Source: Nitrosospira sp. Nsp2
GTDB lineage: Bacteria > Pseudomonadota > Gammaproteobacteria > Burkholderiales > Nitrosomonadaceae
Length of the DNA: 64,000 nucleotides
Assembly (NCBI RefSeq): GCF_003050965.1
Contig: NZ_QAOU01000003.1
Coordinates: 310,001-374,000 of the forward strand
Direction of reading: 5' to 3'
Within the stretch, counting starts at the first letter, position 1, and each line of letters starts with the position of its first letter. Of the stretch, positions 33,759 to 42,794 are shown one piece after another. Made by a program: the position numbers and the translations under genes. The notes under the pieces were generated by a model. The model was not told the origin of the DNA and searched no databases. It saw only the letters and a program-made list of their open reading frames with translations.

Positions 33759-34097
33759 GTGGCATCGTTAGCTCAGCAGCCCCCCAAGAAAAACATTAGC
33801 TTGTTCTCGGTGGGGACTCCCAGAGACATGCTCCTTGCAGAGTTTGGCACACCTTCCGTAAGCGAAACGAAAGACGGCAGGAGACGCGAGATTTTCACAT
33901 TCAAGCAAGGTTACAGTACCGCGACAAGAGCCGGTAGGGCGGTTTTTCACGGTGTTGCTGACGTTTTTACCCTGGGTTTGTGGGAGGTGGTCGGCACGCC
34001 GACCGAACTTGTTTTTCAAGGGGAAGAAATGGCGTTCGATGTCAGCTACGACGAGAACGATCGGATCGATAAAGTGACCGTGCTCCAGAAAAAGTAA
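33759..34097 (+). CDS. Hypothetical protein, possibly of the BamE/SmpA-like fold
   Basis: 112 residues. FSVGTPRDMLLAEFGTPSVS resembles the helix-helix-GxP start of BamE/SmpA-like domains. TLGLWEVVGTPTELVF and a final FDVSYDENDRIDKVTVL give the strands. Relatives I recall are often lipoproteins, but no lipobox is seen: the GTG at 33759 is the only start after an in-frame stop at 33744. A lost or frameshifted signal peptide is possible. Function unknown. Confidence 0.6.
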   Translation: MASLAQQPPKKNISLFSVGTPRDMLLAEFGTPSVSETKDGRRREIFTFKQGYSTATRAGRAVFHGVADVFTLGLWEVVGTPTELVFQGEEMAFDVSYDENDRIDKVTVLQKK

Positions 34098-34138
34098 ATA
34101 CTCGCTCATCTGGTAGCATTCTTCTGCCGGGCATGTGT

Positions 34139-34924
34139 TTACGACAGAACCAGCCTTTTGCTCAAGTGGTCAGCGATTGCTACAAACTGCGCGACGGCCA
34201 GGTTCTCCGCCCGCAGTCCCGGATCGATTTCCAGCACAGCATAGTCTTCCGATTTCAGATATCCATGCAGCGTATTGCGTAGGGTCTTGCGACGCTGCGA
34301 GAAAGCGGCGGAGACGATATCGGTGAATAAACTGTCATTGCTGCTGTCAATCGGCGGTTGCCGGAGGGGGAGCATGCGGACGACCGCCGACTCGACCTTC
34401 GGTACCGGGCGGAAGGATTCCGGGGGAACGATGAAGAGTTGCTCCATTTCAAAGCGGCATTGCAGCATAACCGAGAGCCGCCCGTAAGCGGGGGACGAGG
34501 GTACGGCGACCATGCGCTCCACCACCTCCTTTTGCAGCATGAAGTGCATATCGCTGATGCCGTTCGCGTATCGGCTCAGATGAAACAGGATAGGTGTGGA
34601 GATATTGTAGGGCAGATTGCCAATTACCCGCAGATGTTTACCAATCGTGGAGAAGTCGAACTTCAGCGCATCACCTGAGTATATGGTGAGTTTTTCCCCG
34701 GAGAATTCGCGGCGCAGGCGTTCGATGATATCCCGGTCAATCTCCACCACATGCAGATGACTGACCGATCGCAACAGGGGCCGCGTGAGTGCGCCCATGC
34801 CGGGCCCTATTTCCACCAGAAGATCGTCGTTTCCCGGACGAATGGCACTGACAATATCCGCAATCACGCGCTCATCAACCAGGAAATTTTGGCCAAAGCG
34901 CTTGCGGGGAATGTGGCGCGTCAC
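34139..34924 (-). CDS. rsmA: 16S rRNA (A1518/A1519) dimethyltransferase
   Basis: About 261 residues. RHIPRKRFGQNFLVD is the family N-terminus, VEIGPGMGALT binds S-adenosylmethionine, and IGNLPYNISTPI holds the catalytic NLPY. It dimethylates two adenosines near the 3' end of 16S rRNA (positions near 7600 here). The frame is open to 35053, but a GTG at 34924 directly before the conserved start is preferred; the extra N-terminus would overlap pdxA and has no family likeness. It ends the lptD-surA-pdxA-rsmA group. Confidence 0.93.
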   Translation of the reverse strand: MTRHIPRKRFGQNFLVDERVIADIVSAIRPGNDDLLVEIGPGMGALTRPLLRSVSHLHVVEIDRDIIERLRREFSGEKLTIYSGDALKFDFSTIGKHLRVIGNLPYNISTPILFHLSRYANGISDMHFMLQKEVVERMVAVPSSPAYGRLSVMLQCRFEMEQLFIVPPESFRPVPKVESAVVRMLPLRQPPIDSSNDSLFTDIVSAAFSQRRKTLRNTLHGYLKSEDYAVLEIDPGLRAENLAVAQFVAIADHLSKRLVLS

Positions 34925-34985
34925 TTTGTTGCAGGCGATATGAAAGCGGGATGCGGCGGAATCGGCGGGCGGTCCATGCAGCAGG

Positions 34986-35996
34986 CTATTTCCGATTTCC
35001 GGCGAGGGTCGCCGCCATTTCGATCGCCGCGATAAGGCTGCCTGGATCGGCACTTCTGGTTCCGGCCAGATCCAGGGCGGTTCCGTGATCGACAGAAGTA
35101 CGAATGATGGGCAAGCCCAAGGTCACGTTGACTGCCGTGCCAAAACTGGCGTGCTTCAATACCGGCAGGCCTTGGTCATGGTACATGGCAAAGATGCAGT
35201 CAAAGTCCTTCAGCTTTGCCGGATTGAAAAGGGTATCGGCCGGAAGCGGGCCGCTCAAGTCCATTCCCTGGGCGCGCAGCTTGTCGAGCGAGGGAATGAT
35301 GATTTCTATCTCTTCCCTGCCAAGATGTCCGGATTCACCGGCATGAGGATTTAACCCGGCCACTGCGATACAAGGCCGGCCAATGCCAAAACGATGGATC
35401 AAGTCGTCGTGAATCGTCCGAAGTTTCCTCTCCAGCGCGGCTTGGGTGATCGCGGCCGGCACATCCTTTAGCGGCAGGTGGGTGGTTGCGAGCGTTACCC
35501 GCATGCCGCCGCCAACAAGCATCATGACTGCCTGACTATTTGTCCGTTGGGCAAGGTATTCGGTATGCCCGGTGAAGGGGATCCCCGCGTTATTGATGAT
35601 GCCCTTATGTACGGGTGCGGTCACCATCGCGCAAAATTCCCCATTGCTGCATCCCTCAATGGCGCGATCCAGCAAGTTCAGCACATAACGGGAGTTGACC
35701 GGATCAAGCTGACCAGGGTTCGAAGATTCCGTCAGGGGGACGTGCAGCACCCGCAAAGTGCCTGGCTTATCCTCGGGCTTATGCGCGAGTCCGGCAGTGG
35801 GGACGTAGTCGGTGATTTTCAGCGGAAGCTTTAGTAAAAGCGCACGTGCGCGCAACAGTTCGCGGTCGGCGAGCACAACCAGATTGAAAGGCAAATCCAG
35901 TTGTGCGATTTGCACGCATAGATCCGGACCGATTCCCGCTGGCTCTCCCGTCGTAAGAGCCAGCCTTCTGCCTGTGGCGGGCGCGCCCGCGGGCAT
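34986..35996 (-). CDS. pdxA: 4-hydroxythreonine-4-phosphate dehydrogenase
   Basis: About 336 residues. ALTTGEPAGIGPDLCVQIA is the family start, HTEYLA and ATTHLPLKDVP hold a metal His, GLNPHAGESGHLG the second, and MYHDQGLPVLKH the third. It oxidises 4-phosphohydroxy-threonine in vitamin B6 synthesis. The frame is open to 36059, overlapping surA by about 40 bases; ATG 35996 is chosen as nearer the conserved block, with GTG 36005 also possible. Confidence 0.93.
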   Translation of the reverse strand: MPAGAPATGRRLALTTGEPAGIGPDLCVQIAQLDLPFNLVVLADRELLRARALLLKLPLKITDYVPTAGLAHKPEDKPGTLRVLHVPLTESSNPGQLDPVNSRYVLNLLDRAIEGCSNGEFCAMVTAPVHKGIINNAGIPFTGHTEYLAQRTNSQAVMMLVGGGMRVTLATTHLPLKDVPAAITQAALERKLRTIHDDLIHRFGIGRPCIAVAGLNPHAGESGHLGREEIEIIIPSLDKLRAQGMDLSGPLPADTLFNPAKLKDFDCIFAMYHDQGLPVLKHASFGTAVNVTLGLPIIRTSVDHGTALDLAGTRSADPGSLIAAIEMAATLAGNRK

Positions 35997-36018
35997 GATA
36001 TTCACGGCTTGCTCAATC

Positions 36019-37341
36019 CTAACCTTCCTCGAGCCGGTATTCGACGTAGGCGCGGTCACGCAGTCGTTGCAGCCATTCCTGAAATGCTGCGTCGGCTTTG
36101 CGAGCGCGGATAGCCTGGCGCGCGGCTTGCCGCTGCCGTTCCTTGCTTACATCCTGCGTTCGGTGCTCCAACACCTGGATCAAGTGCCAGCCGAATGGTG
36201 ATTGGACAGGTTCACTGATTTCACCGGGTTTGAGGATGCGCATGGCCTGCTCGAACTCAGGTACGGTATCGCCGGGAGAGAGCCAGCCCAAGTCCCCGCC
36301 GGTGGGAGCGCTTGCATCTTCGGAATGGAGCTTGGCCAGTTCTTCAAATTTGGCCCCCCCATTGTCCAGTCTGTCCTTCAACTCGATTATGCGGCGCTTG
36401 GCATCTGTTTCGGAGGTGAGTTCGCTGATTTTGACAAGAATATGACGGGCGTGGGTCTGATCCACCACGGTGACCGCTTGGTTCTGGCTGCGACGGTCGA
36501 CCAGCTTCAGAATATGGAACCCGCTTGCGCTCTGAATGAGCGGAGTCACTTCGCCTGCCTTCATCGGCGTCAATACGTCGGCAAAAATCTTGGTCAATTG
36601 CGCCGCCGGACGCCAGTCCAGCAGCCCTCCCTCCATCGCGTCCGGGGCATCCGAAAACTCGGCCGCCACCTGGGCAAATTCGGCTCCGCTTTTCAAGCGC
36701 GTCAAGGCAGCTTCCGCTCGCTCCCGCCTCATCTGCAATTGGGAAGGGCTCGCCTGATCCGGCACCATAATCAAGATGTGGGCGATACGATATTCCTCGT
36801 TCTGGCTGGGGGACGATTCCTGCGTATGCAGGAAATTATCCACCTCTCCCTCGGTCACGCTGACCCGGTTTGTGACCTCGCGTTCCTTGAGCCGCACCAG
36901 AATTATCTCATCGCGAATTTCGTCCCTGAACTTGTTGAAACTGATTCCGTCGCGCTCCAGTGCGTTGTGAAATTCATCCAGCGACATCTTATTTTCCTGC
37001 GCGATTCGACGGATGGTCTGGTCAAGTTCGGTGTCGCTTACCGTCAAGCCGGTTTCTTTGGCAAGCTGTAACTGGACCTGATTCAAAATGATGCGATCGA
37101 GCATCTGCTTCTCGAGTACCGCGGGCGGAGGTGGCTGCACGCCCTGTTTCTCTAACTGCTTGACCATGGCCCTGAGCATTTCGTTCAGCTCATGGCGCGT
37201 TATCACGCTCTCATTCACCACGGCGACAATATGATCTATGGTCCGGATGCTGCCAGGATGGGCAGGCTGCTGGGCGATCGCCATCCCGGCAATCAGCATA
37301 GCCAGCAAAACAGGAGGACGTAACCAGAATTTCGTGCCCAT
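36019..37341 (-). CDS. surA: Periplasmic chaperone / peptidyl-prolyl isomerase SurA
   Basis: 440 residues: signal peptide (LLAMLIAGMAIAQQ), an N-terminal chaperone domain (HIVAVVNESVITRHELNEM), then two parvulin domains (RIAHILIMVP and HARHILVKIS) and a short C-terminal helix. It escorts outer-membrane proteins, LptD among them, to the BAM complex. It starts 53 bases after lptD, the conserved order, which links LptD and its chaperone in expression. Confidence 0.95.
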   Translation of the reverse strand: MGTKFWLRPPVLLAMLIAGMAIAQQPAHPGSIRTIDHIVAVVNESVITRHELNEMLRAMVKQLEKQGVQPPPPAVLEKQMLDRIILNQVQLQLAKETGLTVSDTELDQTIRRIAQENKMSLDEFHNALERDGISFNKFRDEIRDEIILVRLKEREVTNRVSVTEGEVDNFLHTQESSPSQNEEYRIAHILIMVPDQASPSQLQMRRERAEAALTRLKSGAEFAQVAAEFSDAPDAMEGGLLDWRPAAQLTKIFADVLTPMKAGEVTPLIQSASGFHILKLVDRRSQNQAVTVVDQTHARHILVKISELTSETDAKRRIIELKDRLDNGGAKFEELAKLHSEDASAPTGGDLGWLSPGDTVPEFEQAMRILKPGEISEPVQSPFGWHLIQVLEHRTQDVSKERQRQAARQAIRARKADAAFQEWLQRLRDRAYVEYRLEEG

Positions 37342-37394
37342 GTGTTTAAGCGTTGAGCAGAGGAACGGCGTGCTGCCGTATGAAGATTTGCTTT

Positions 37395-40172
37395 CTATGG
37401 GCCTTCCAGCGGGCTACTTCCCTGGCTGCCGGTTCTGAGATAACCAGGAATACTACGCTGCAACACTTGCAGCGGGTTTGAGCCAATTTGCATCAAGCCG
37501 TTCAACTCGAGTTGCAAAAAAGCTGCCGTGGTCGTTTTCTGCGTGGCGGTTGTGAGATGCTGGAGCACGAACCGCAACGACCAGCAGCAGGCATTATACT
37601 CAAGTCCCGCCAGTCCTTCCAGAATCTTCTGGTCCTGCAACGAGTAATTCAGACGGGCAACCGTCTGCCAACGTTCCGACCATCGCCACTGGCTCGAAGC
37701 GTCCACCTGATGCAGCACGTCCCGTGTAAAACGGTAGCCGACATTGACGACCCTGCCAGGCTCCGGGCGATAGCTCAAGCCCGAACGAACCACGTCAGCC
37801 ACGAATCTGGTCTGATCGAATTGCACGCTCGAATCCGTGCTGATTGTCGGCGTGAGGAATCCGGTCACTGCGGCGACGAAATCCGGTCTGCGGTTAATAG
37901 TTTCAGGTGCGTCCAGTGTTACGCGCCGATCAATAAAGCTTATTTGCTGGCCAACGGCAAGGCGCAGGCGTTCTTTGCCGGTGCCGGACTCGATCAAACG
38001 GGAGGTAAGTGCGAAGGTGAGCTGATTCGCATCGTTGATGCGATCATGGCCGCTGAACCGGTTTTCGTTCAGCATTTGCGCGAAGCTGAAGTCGGTCTTG
38101 GCCGAGTCAAAGTTCGGCAACTGACTCTGATCGCGGAACGGGACATATACATAGAAAAGCCGGGGCTCAAGGGTCTGCGTGAACCGTTCTCCACCCAGGC
38201 TCATCTGGCGGTCAAATGCAATACCACTGTCGAGGCTGAGTATCGGCAATGTGCGATCAGGGCTCGCCTCGGGGGAGGTGCCCGTAGCGTCCAGGTTATA
38301 CCGGGTGTGGTGTATCCCGATCTTTGGCGTCACATAGCCAAATGCATTGCGCATCGGATAACTGACGCTAGGAAAGAGCACCACGCGGTGGCCGCTCACC
38401 AGCGTCGGATGCGAGAAATTCGACCAGCTGCCGATGAAATTCAGGTCCATGCCGAAAATATCAGGTTTATTCGCAACCATGGCGATCTGCGGCAAGCGCT
38501 TGTACGGGGCAACAATGGAGGCCAAGGGATCCTGAATGGTCTGAAAGCTTTGGACCATGGAGGTCACGTTCAGCGTCCCGTCGTCGCCAAGCCCGCGGTT
38601 GTACGAAAGCAGGCCCTGTTGCAGCAGGTTGGTGCGGGAGGTTAGATTCAGGTTGTTTCCGAGATCGCGGAAATATGCGTCATCCGAAACCCTGTTGTAG
38701 TCCAGGCGCGCCGAAAAGCCTCTGCCGAGATTGTGATCGTGCGCAAAAGAGGTGCGCCACCGGGTCGTTTGGGTGTCCCAGTCATTCGGCAATATGTCCC
38801 CGAGTATGGTGCCGCTGAACTTCTCTCCCAGATAGCGAAATTCGTTGTTGAGTGAGACGCCCCGCTTCGACATCATGCGGGCGGAGATGGTCGCGTCATA
38901 ATTGGGTGCGATATTCCAGTAGAACGGCACTGTGACTTCGAGGCCTGTTCGTACGTTGGTGCCATATACAGGCGCGAGCAAGCCCGACTTGCGCTGGCCG
39001 CTGTACGAGAAATTCATCCAGGGGGTGTATAAAATGGGTACGTCCTTGAATGTAAGTTTAACGTTCCGCGCAGTGCCGACCCGCTTGGAGTGATCCAGTT
39101 GCAGGTCACCTACGTTCAAGTGCCAATCATCGTCGCCGGCAGGACATGTGGTGTAGTTTGCTTGCCGGAAGCGGTAGTGATTTTCGCCTTCAAATAAGAG
39201 CATGTCGGCATAGCCCCGGCTGCTGGCATCCTTCAGCTGATAGCTGGGCTGGCTGAGTTCTCCGGTTTTACTGGCCAGATTGAATTTGAGCCTCGAACCC
39301 TCAAGTATATCTCCGCGCTGCTCCACTCGAACCCCGCCTTCAGCCTCCGCATCTTCCGTGTCCTGACGATATTTCAGGCGATCCGCCGAGATGAGCTGAT
39401 CGCCGTTGTTCAGCTCGGCTCTGCCGATTGCCTCGACTTCCTTGCCAGAGTGTCCTTGCAGGCGGTCGGCAGCCACGAACACCGGCCTGCTCTTCGGACT
39501 CACTTTTTCTGCCACGGGCGCAGCCACTTTTACCTCGGTCTCTGGCTCAACTCCGCCGCCAAGGCGCAGCTTCATGTCGCCCGGCTGCTCAAGGTGTCCA
39601 CGGATGTGCTCGGCTTCCGCGAATCCTGGTTTACCTCCCCCTGTTTCCGGCACGCCGCCGGGCGTGGCCATTTTGGTCCGGTCCTTCAAGCCGGGCGATG
39701 CGATGCCCGCGGGCGAAGTCGCGCCGGGCCGAAGCTGCGGTTCAAATTCCTGCACGGCGTGCGGTCCTGCTATACCCTCAGCTTCTGTAAGTCCGCGCTG
39801 ATCCTCCTTGTTTCCAGCCTCGACTTTATGTCCTGTGGCCGCTTCACCGGGTTTTGCCGCAGTTGATGGTGTATAGTTCTGCCTCGGCTGAGACCGGCCA
39901 CCACCGTCCTGAGGCTGACCGGCTGAGTTAACAGGGGCGCCGCGTAATTCAGACCCGCTGGGGGCCTGAACCTCATATTCATGACGGCCGCGAATGCGCT
40001 CGTTGTCGATAACGACCGGTTTATTTTCATTGCCCTGGGCTTTGCCGGGCGGGGTTGTTATACGCTCAGACCGTTGTCGCGCGTCAGATGATGGCGTGTC
40101 GGCGCGAGCATTGCATGCAAGGCAAAAAAGAAAAACACACCAGCAAATTAGGCGGGAGAAACGCGATTTCAT
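37395..40172 (-). CDS. lptD: LPS-assembly outer-membrane protein LptD with expanded N-terminal region
   Basis: About 925 residues, against about 780-800 for usual LptD. A signal peptide (LICWCVFLFCLACNARA) is followed by about 200 Pro/Gly-rich residues, the periplasmic OstA/LptA-like domain and a large beta barrel with conserved Cys (TCPAGDDDW; YNACCWSL near the end). With LptE it inserts LPS into the outer leaflet. The extra region holds repeated segments like ERIRGRHEYE, EGIAGPHAVQ, EHIRGHLEQ and DRLQGHSGKE. A GTG at 40211 is also possible; ATG 40172 directly precedes the signal peptide. Confidence 0.94.
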   Translation of the reverse strand: MKSRFSRLICWCVFLFCLACNARADTPSSDARQRSERITTPPGKAQGNENKPVVIDNERIRGRHEYEVQAPSGSELRGAPVNSAGQPQDGGGRSQPRQNYTPSTAAKPGEAATGHKVEAGNKEDQRGLTEAEGIAGPHAVQEFEPQLRPGATSPAGIASPGLKDRTKMATPGGVPETGGGKPGFAEAEHIRGHLEQPGDMKLRLGGGVEPETEVKVAAPVAEKVSPKSRPVFVAADRLQGHSGKEVEAIGRAELNNGDQLISADRLKYRQDTEDAEAEGGVRVEQRGDILEGSRLKFNLASKTGELSQPSYQLKDASSRGYADMLLFEGENHYRFRQANYTTCPAGDDDWHLNVGDLQLDHSKRVGTARNVKLTFKDVPILYTPWMNFSYSGQRKSGLLAPVYGTNVRTGLEVTVPFYWNIAPNYDATISARMMSKRGVSLNNEFRYLGEKFSGTILGDILPNDWDTQTTRWRTSFAHDHNLGRGFSARLDYNRVSDDAYFRDLGNNLNLTSRTNLLQQGLLSYNRGLGDDGTLNVTSMVQSFQTIQDPLASIVAPYKRLPQIAMVANKPDIFGMDLNFIGSWSNFSHPTLVSGHRVVLFPSVSYPMRNAFGYVTPKIGIHHTRYNLDATGTSPEASPDRTLPILSLDSGIAFDRQMSLGGERFTQTLEPRLFYVYVPFRDQSQLPNFDSAKTDFSFAQMLNENRFSGHDRINDANQLTFALTSRLIESGTGKERLRLAVGQQISFIDRRVTLDAPETINRRPDFVAAVTGFLTPTISTDSSVQFDQTRFVADVVRSGLSYRPEPGRVVNVGYRFTRDVLHQVDASSQWRWSERWQTVARLNYSLQDQKILEGLAGLEYNACCWSLRFVLQHLTTATQKTTTAAFLQLELNGLMQIGSNPLQVLQRSIPGYLRTGSQGSSPLEGP

Positions 40173-40476
40173 GGGAGGAGAGGTATCCGGAAAAGCGCGA
40201 CGTCTCGGCACGGATGCATCGCTGTTTTCAGATTGGTAGGTGTGGCGTCACCGGTATGTGGGCATCGCTGCACGTAGCGTATCGGATCCGGATTTGCAGA
40301 AATCGAGGGTGCCCTCCATTGGGGCTTGTTGCTCAGCTTGGCCACCAAGTGGTAGGCTAAGGCGAACAAAGCCGTAAGTGTAACAAAAAACGGAAGCCAA
40401 ACTATACGCACGGTCGTGCGCATACAAACTTAATTTTAACCGTACAAAGCTGCTGGGGAGCAGTAGGAGTCAAGGT

Positions 40477-41835
40477 TTGCACATTCATATTCTAGGCATT
40501 TGCGGCACCTTCATGGGGGGGGTCGCCGCCATCGCGCGCGAGGCCGGCCATAAAGTGACAGGCAGCGACGCCAGTGTTTATCCACCCATGAGTGCTCAGC
40601 TCAGCTCTCAAGGGATTGAGTTGACTGAGGGGTTTTCGCCTGACCAAGCCAAGCTCCGGCCGGATCTGTTCCTGGTTGGGAATGTGGTCACCCGCGGCAA
40701 CCCCCTCATGGAGGAGATTCTCAACCTTAACCTCCCTTATGTTTCAGGGCCACAGTGGCTTGCGGACAACGTGCTTCGCGAAAGATGGGTGTTGGCCGTT
40801 GCGGGTACTCATGGGAAGACAACAACCACGTCCATGCTGGCATGGATACTCGAATACGCGGGGATGAGCCCGGGTTTCCTGATCGGCGGTATTCCCCGGA
40901 ACTTTGGATTGTCAGCCAGACTGGGCGGATCCGGCTTTTTCGTCATTGAAGCGGACGAATACGACACGGCTTTTTTTGATAAACGCTCCAAGTTCATACA
41001 TTTTCGACCCAGAACGGCGATTCTCAATAATCTGGAATTTGATCACGCGGACATCTTCGACAGTCTCGCAGCAATTGAACAGCAGTTCCATTATTTTGTC
41101 CGTACCATTCCTGGGAATGGGCTGATCGTCGCCAACGGGCGCGAGGAAAGTCTGAAGCGGGTATTGAGCAGGGGATGCTGGACGCCGATTGAAACGTTAG
41201 GGGTGGCGAGCGGCTGGGAAAGCGACGTTTTGCCCGACGGCGGAATTACCGTTCGTTTCAAGGGTGATTCTCAGGGATTATTACAATGGGATTTGCTCGG
41301 TGAGCACAATCTCATGAATGGGTTGGCGGCGCTGGCTGCCGCGCGTCACGCCGGCGTGCCCGTCAATGTCGGTATCGATGCGCTGAGGCAGTTCAGAAAC
41401 GTCGAGCGCCGCATGGAAGTGCGCGGTGTGAGGAACGGCATTACTATATATGACGATTTTGCGCATCACCCAACAGCAATCCGGACCACCCTTGAAGGGT
41501 TGCGGAACAAAGTGAAAAACGCTCGTATTATTGCTGTGCTGGAGCCTCGCTCCAACACGATGAAAATGGGAGTCTGGAAAGACAGTCTCGCGAATAGTCT
41601 TGCGACAGCGGATCAGGTCTTTTGCTACAACGCAAATCTTGGTTGGGACGCTGGGGATGCGCTGGTCCCGCTTGGTAAGAGAGCGGCGGTATACGGCAAC
41701 CTCGATCAGCTGGTCGCAGCCATCATCGTTGCTGCTCAGCCAGGCGATCACGTGCTTGTGATGAGCAATGGCGCTTTTGGGGGCCTTCACGAACGGCTGC
41801 TTGAGGCTATGACGCGCGAAGTCACGGATATTTAG
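40477..41835 (+). CDS. mpl: UDP-N-acetylmuramate:L-Ala-gamma-D-Glu-meso-DAP ligase (murein recycling)
   Basis: 452 residues. HIHILGICGTFMGG is the Mpl nucleotide-sugar motif, AGTHGKTTTTSML the ATP loop of Mur ligases, and YDDFAHHPTAI the C-terminal block. It attaches a recycled tripeptide to UDP-MurNAc in the cytoplasm. The start is a TTG with AGGAG seven bases upstream. It is divergent from lptD. Confidence 0.95.
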   Translation: MHIHILGICGTFMGGVAAIAREAGHKVTGSDASVYPPMSAQLSSQGIELTEGFSPDQAKLRPDLFLVGNVVTRGNPLMEEILNLNLPYVSGPQWLADNVLRERWVLAVAGTHGKTTTTSMLAWILEYAGMSPGFLIGGIPRNFGLSARLGGSGFFVIEADEYDTAFFDKRSKFIHFRPRTAILNNLEFDHADIFDSLAAIEQQFHYFVRTIPGNGLIVANGREESLKRVLSRGCWTPIETLGVASGWESDVLPDGGITVRFKGDSQGLLQWDLLGEHNLMNGLAALAAARHAGVPVNVGIDALRQFRNVERRMEVRGVRNGITIYDDFAHHPTAIRTTLEGLRNKVKNARIIAVLEPRSNTMKMGVWKDSLANSLATADQVFCYNANLGWDAGDALVPLGKRAAVYGNLDQLVAAIIVAAQPGDHVLVMSNGAFGGLHERLLEAMTREVTDI

Positions 41836-41946
41836 GACCCCGGCCAGCGGTAAACGGCGGGGGAGCGATCCCGGTACGCCGCGGCGTCCTACAAGAAATA
41901 GCGTTGGCAATGACGAGACAATTGCCTGTCAGGTGAATCGGGCGCC

Positions 41947-42468
41947 TCAGTAAATGGCTTTGACCGGGCCGCAGCTTGCGCTAATCCATCGGCCTGTAAC
42001 GTCCGCATGCTCGTCGATAGGATTGCCCTGGAAGACACCATTAAACTGTGTTTGTCCTGAAAAGCGTTCGGGACTGGTAAATGTTCCCTCCGCCGTTCCG
42101 TTACCCTTGAACTGAGGATGCGCACAAACCAGGTCTGTTCTGTAGCTGTTTCCTGTCCGGGTCGTATTCTGAGCACTACACCCCAATTGGGTCTGATGAA
42201 AATAGACCGGGAGTTCCTGCTCGGCCATCTCTGGGGTAATGCAGACTTTAGACGTGGCTGCTCCGTTCTGGATTTCAGGTATGTCGATTCCGTGTTGCTT
42301 TGCCAGGCTTGTCAGCTTTTGCATTGTATCGGGTGGAATCTGGGGTACAAACGCCAGCAGAAGCGACGTCGTCGTCAACTCCCATAGTCCCGGGCGTAGG
42401 ACCCCTTCTGCTGAGCTTGCTGATGACGCCACCAGCAACAATGATATCGAAAGAAGGGCCTTACGCAT
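41947..42468 (-). CDS. DUF3617 family exported protein
   Basis: 173 residues with a signal peptide (LLSISLLLVASSASSAEG). The mature start LRPGLWELTTTS is the DUF3617 hallmark; later CITPEMAEQ and the CSAQNTTRTGNSYRTDLVC segment also fit, with four Cys that may form disulfides. The function of the family is unknown. GAGGAG lies six bases before the ATG. It is convergent with mpl. Confidence 0.85.
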   Translation of the reverse strand: MRKALLSISLLLVASSASSAEGVLRPGLWELTTTSLLLAFVPQIPPDTMQKLTSLAKQHGIDIPEIQNGAATSKVCITPEMAEQELPVYFHQTQLGCSAQNTTRTGNSYRTDLVCAHPQFKGNGTAEGTFTSPERFSGQTQFNGVFQGNPIDEHADVTGRWISASCGPVKAIY

Positions 42469-42794
42469 TGAATCTCCTCAAAATTAGCGGGTCAGAACAG
42501 GTTCCTGCCAGCGAATGTGATCGGTCGGGATTACATGATGGTTCACGTTGGTTTTAGCTTTGGTCTGGCTCTGGTCGAGCCGGCTTGGTGTTTGATCGAA
42601 GTAAGTCCAGATGGTTCGGCTGTGGACTGTCGAACTGCATCAAGCGCTGGACTGACTTCTCCCCCTTCGCAAACGGGGAGCAATCCGCCCTCAGCGCACC
42701 GTCAGCGATATAAATGGGCGGGGCTGGGGTGAAAACCGAAGCGAGCGGGCGAGTGGCAAGAATAACAGGAAATAATTGAATAAAGGAGACTGAA
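42469..42794. other. Intergenic region before the ankyrin gene
   Basis: 326 bases between divergent genes. No convincing gene, tRNA or clear promoter was seen; an open frame on the minus strand reaching into the ankyrin gene has no ribosome site and no recognisable content. Confidence 0.4.

Noticed and set aside
36202-37071. A 289-codon open frame on the plus strand
   Set aside because: Antisense to surA; no ribosome site and no protein family seen.
37488-38645. A 385-codon open frame on the plus strand
   Set aside because: It is the antisense of the lptD barrel region, with composition explained by the high-GC gene on the other strand.
40169-40423. 84-codon minus-strand frame upstream of lptD with a hydrophobic stretch
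   Set aside because: No ribosome site, overlaps the lptD start in another frame, and no family recognised; the hydrophobic stretch alone is weak evidence.
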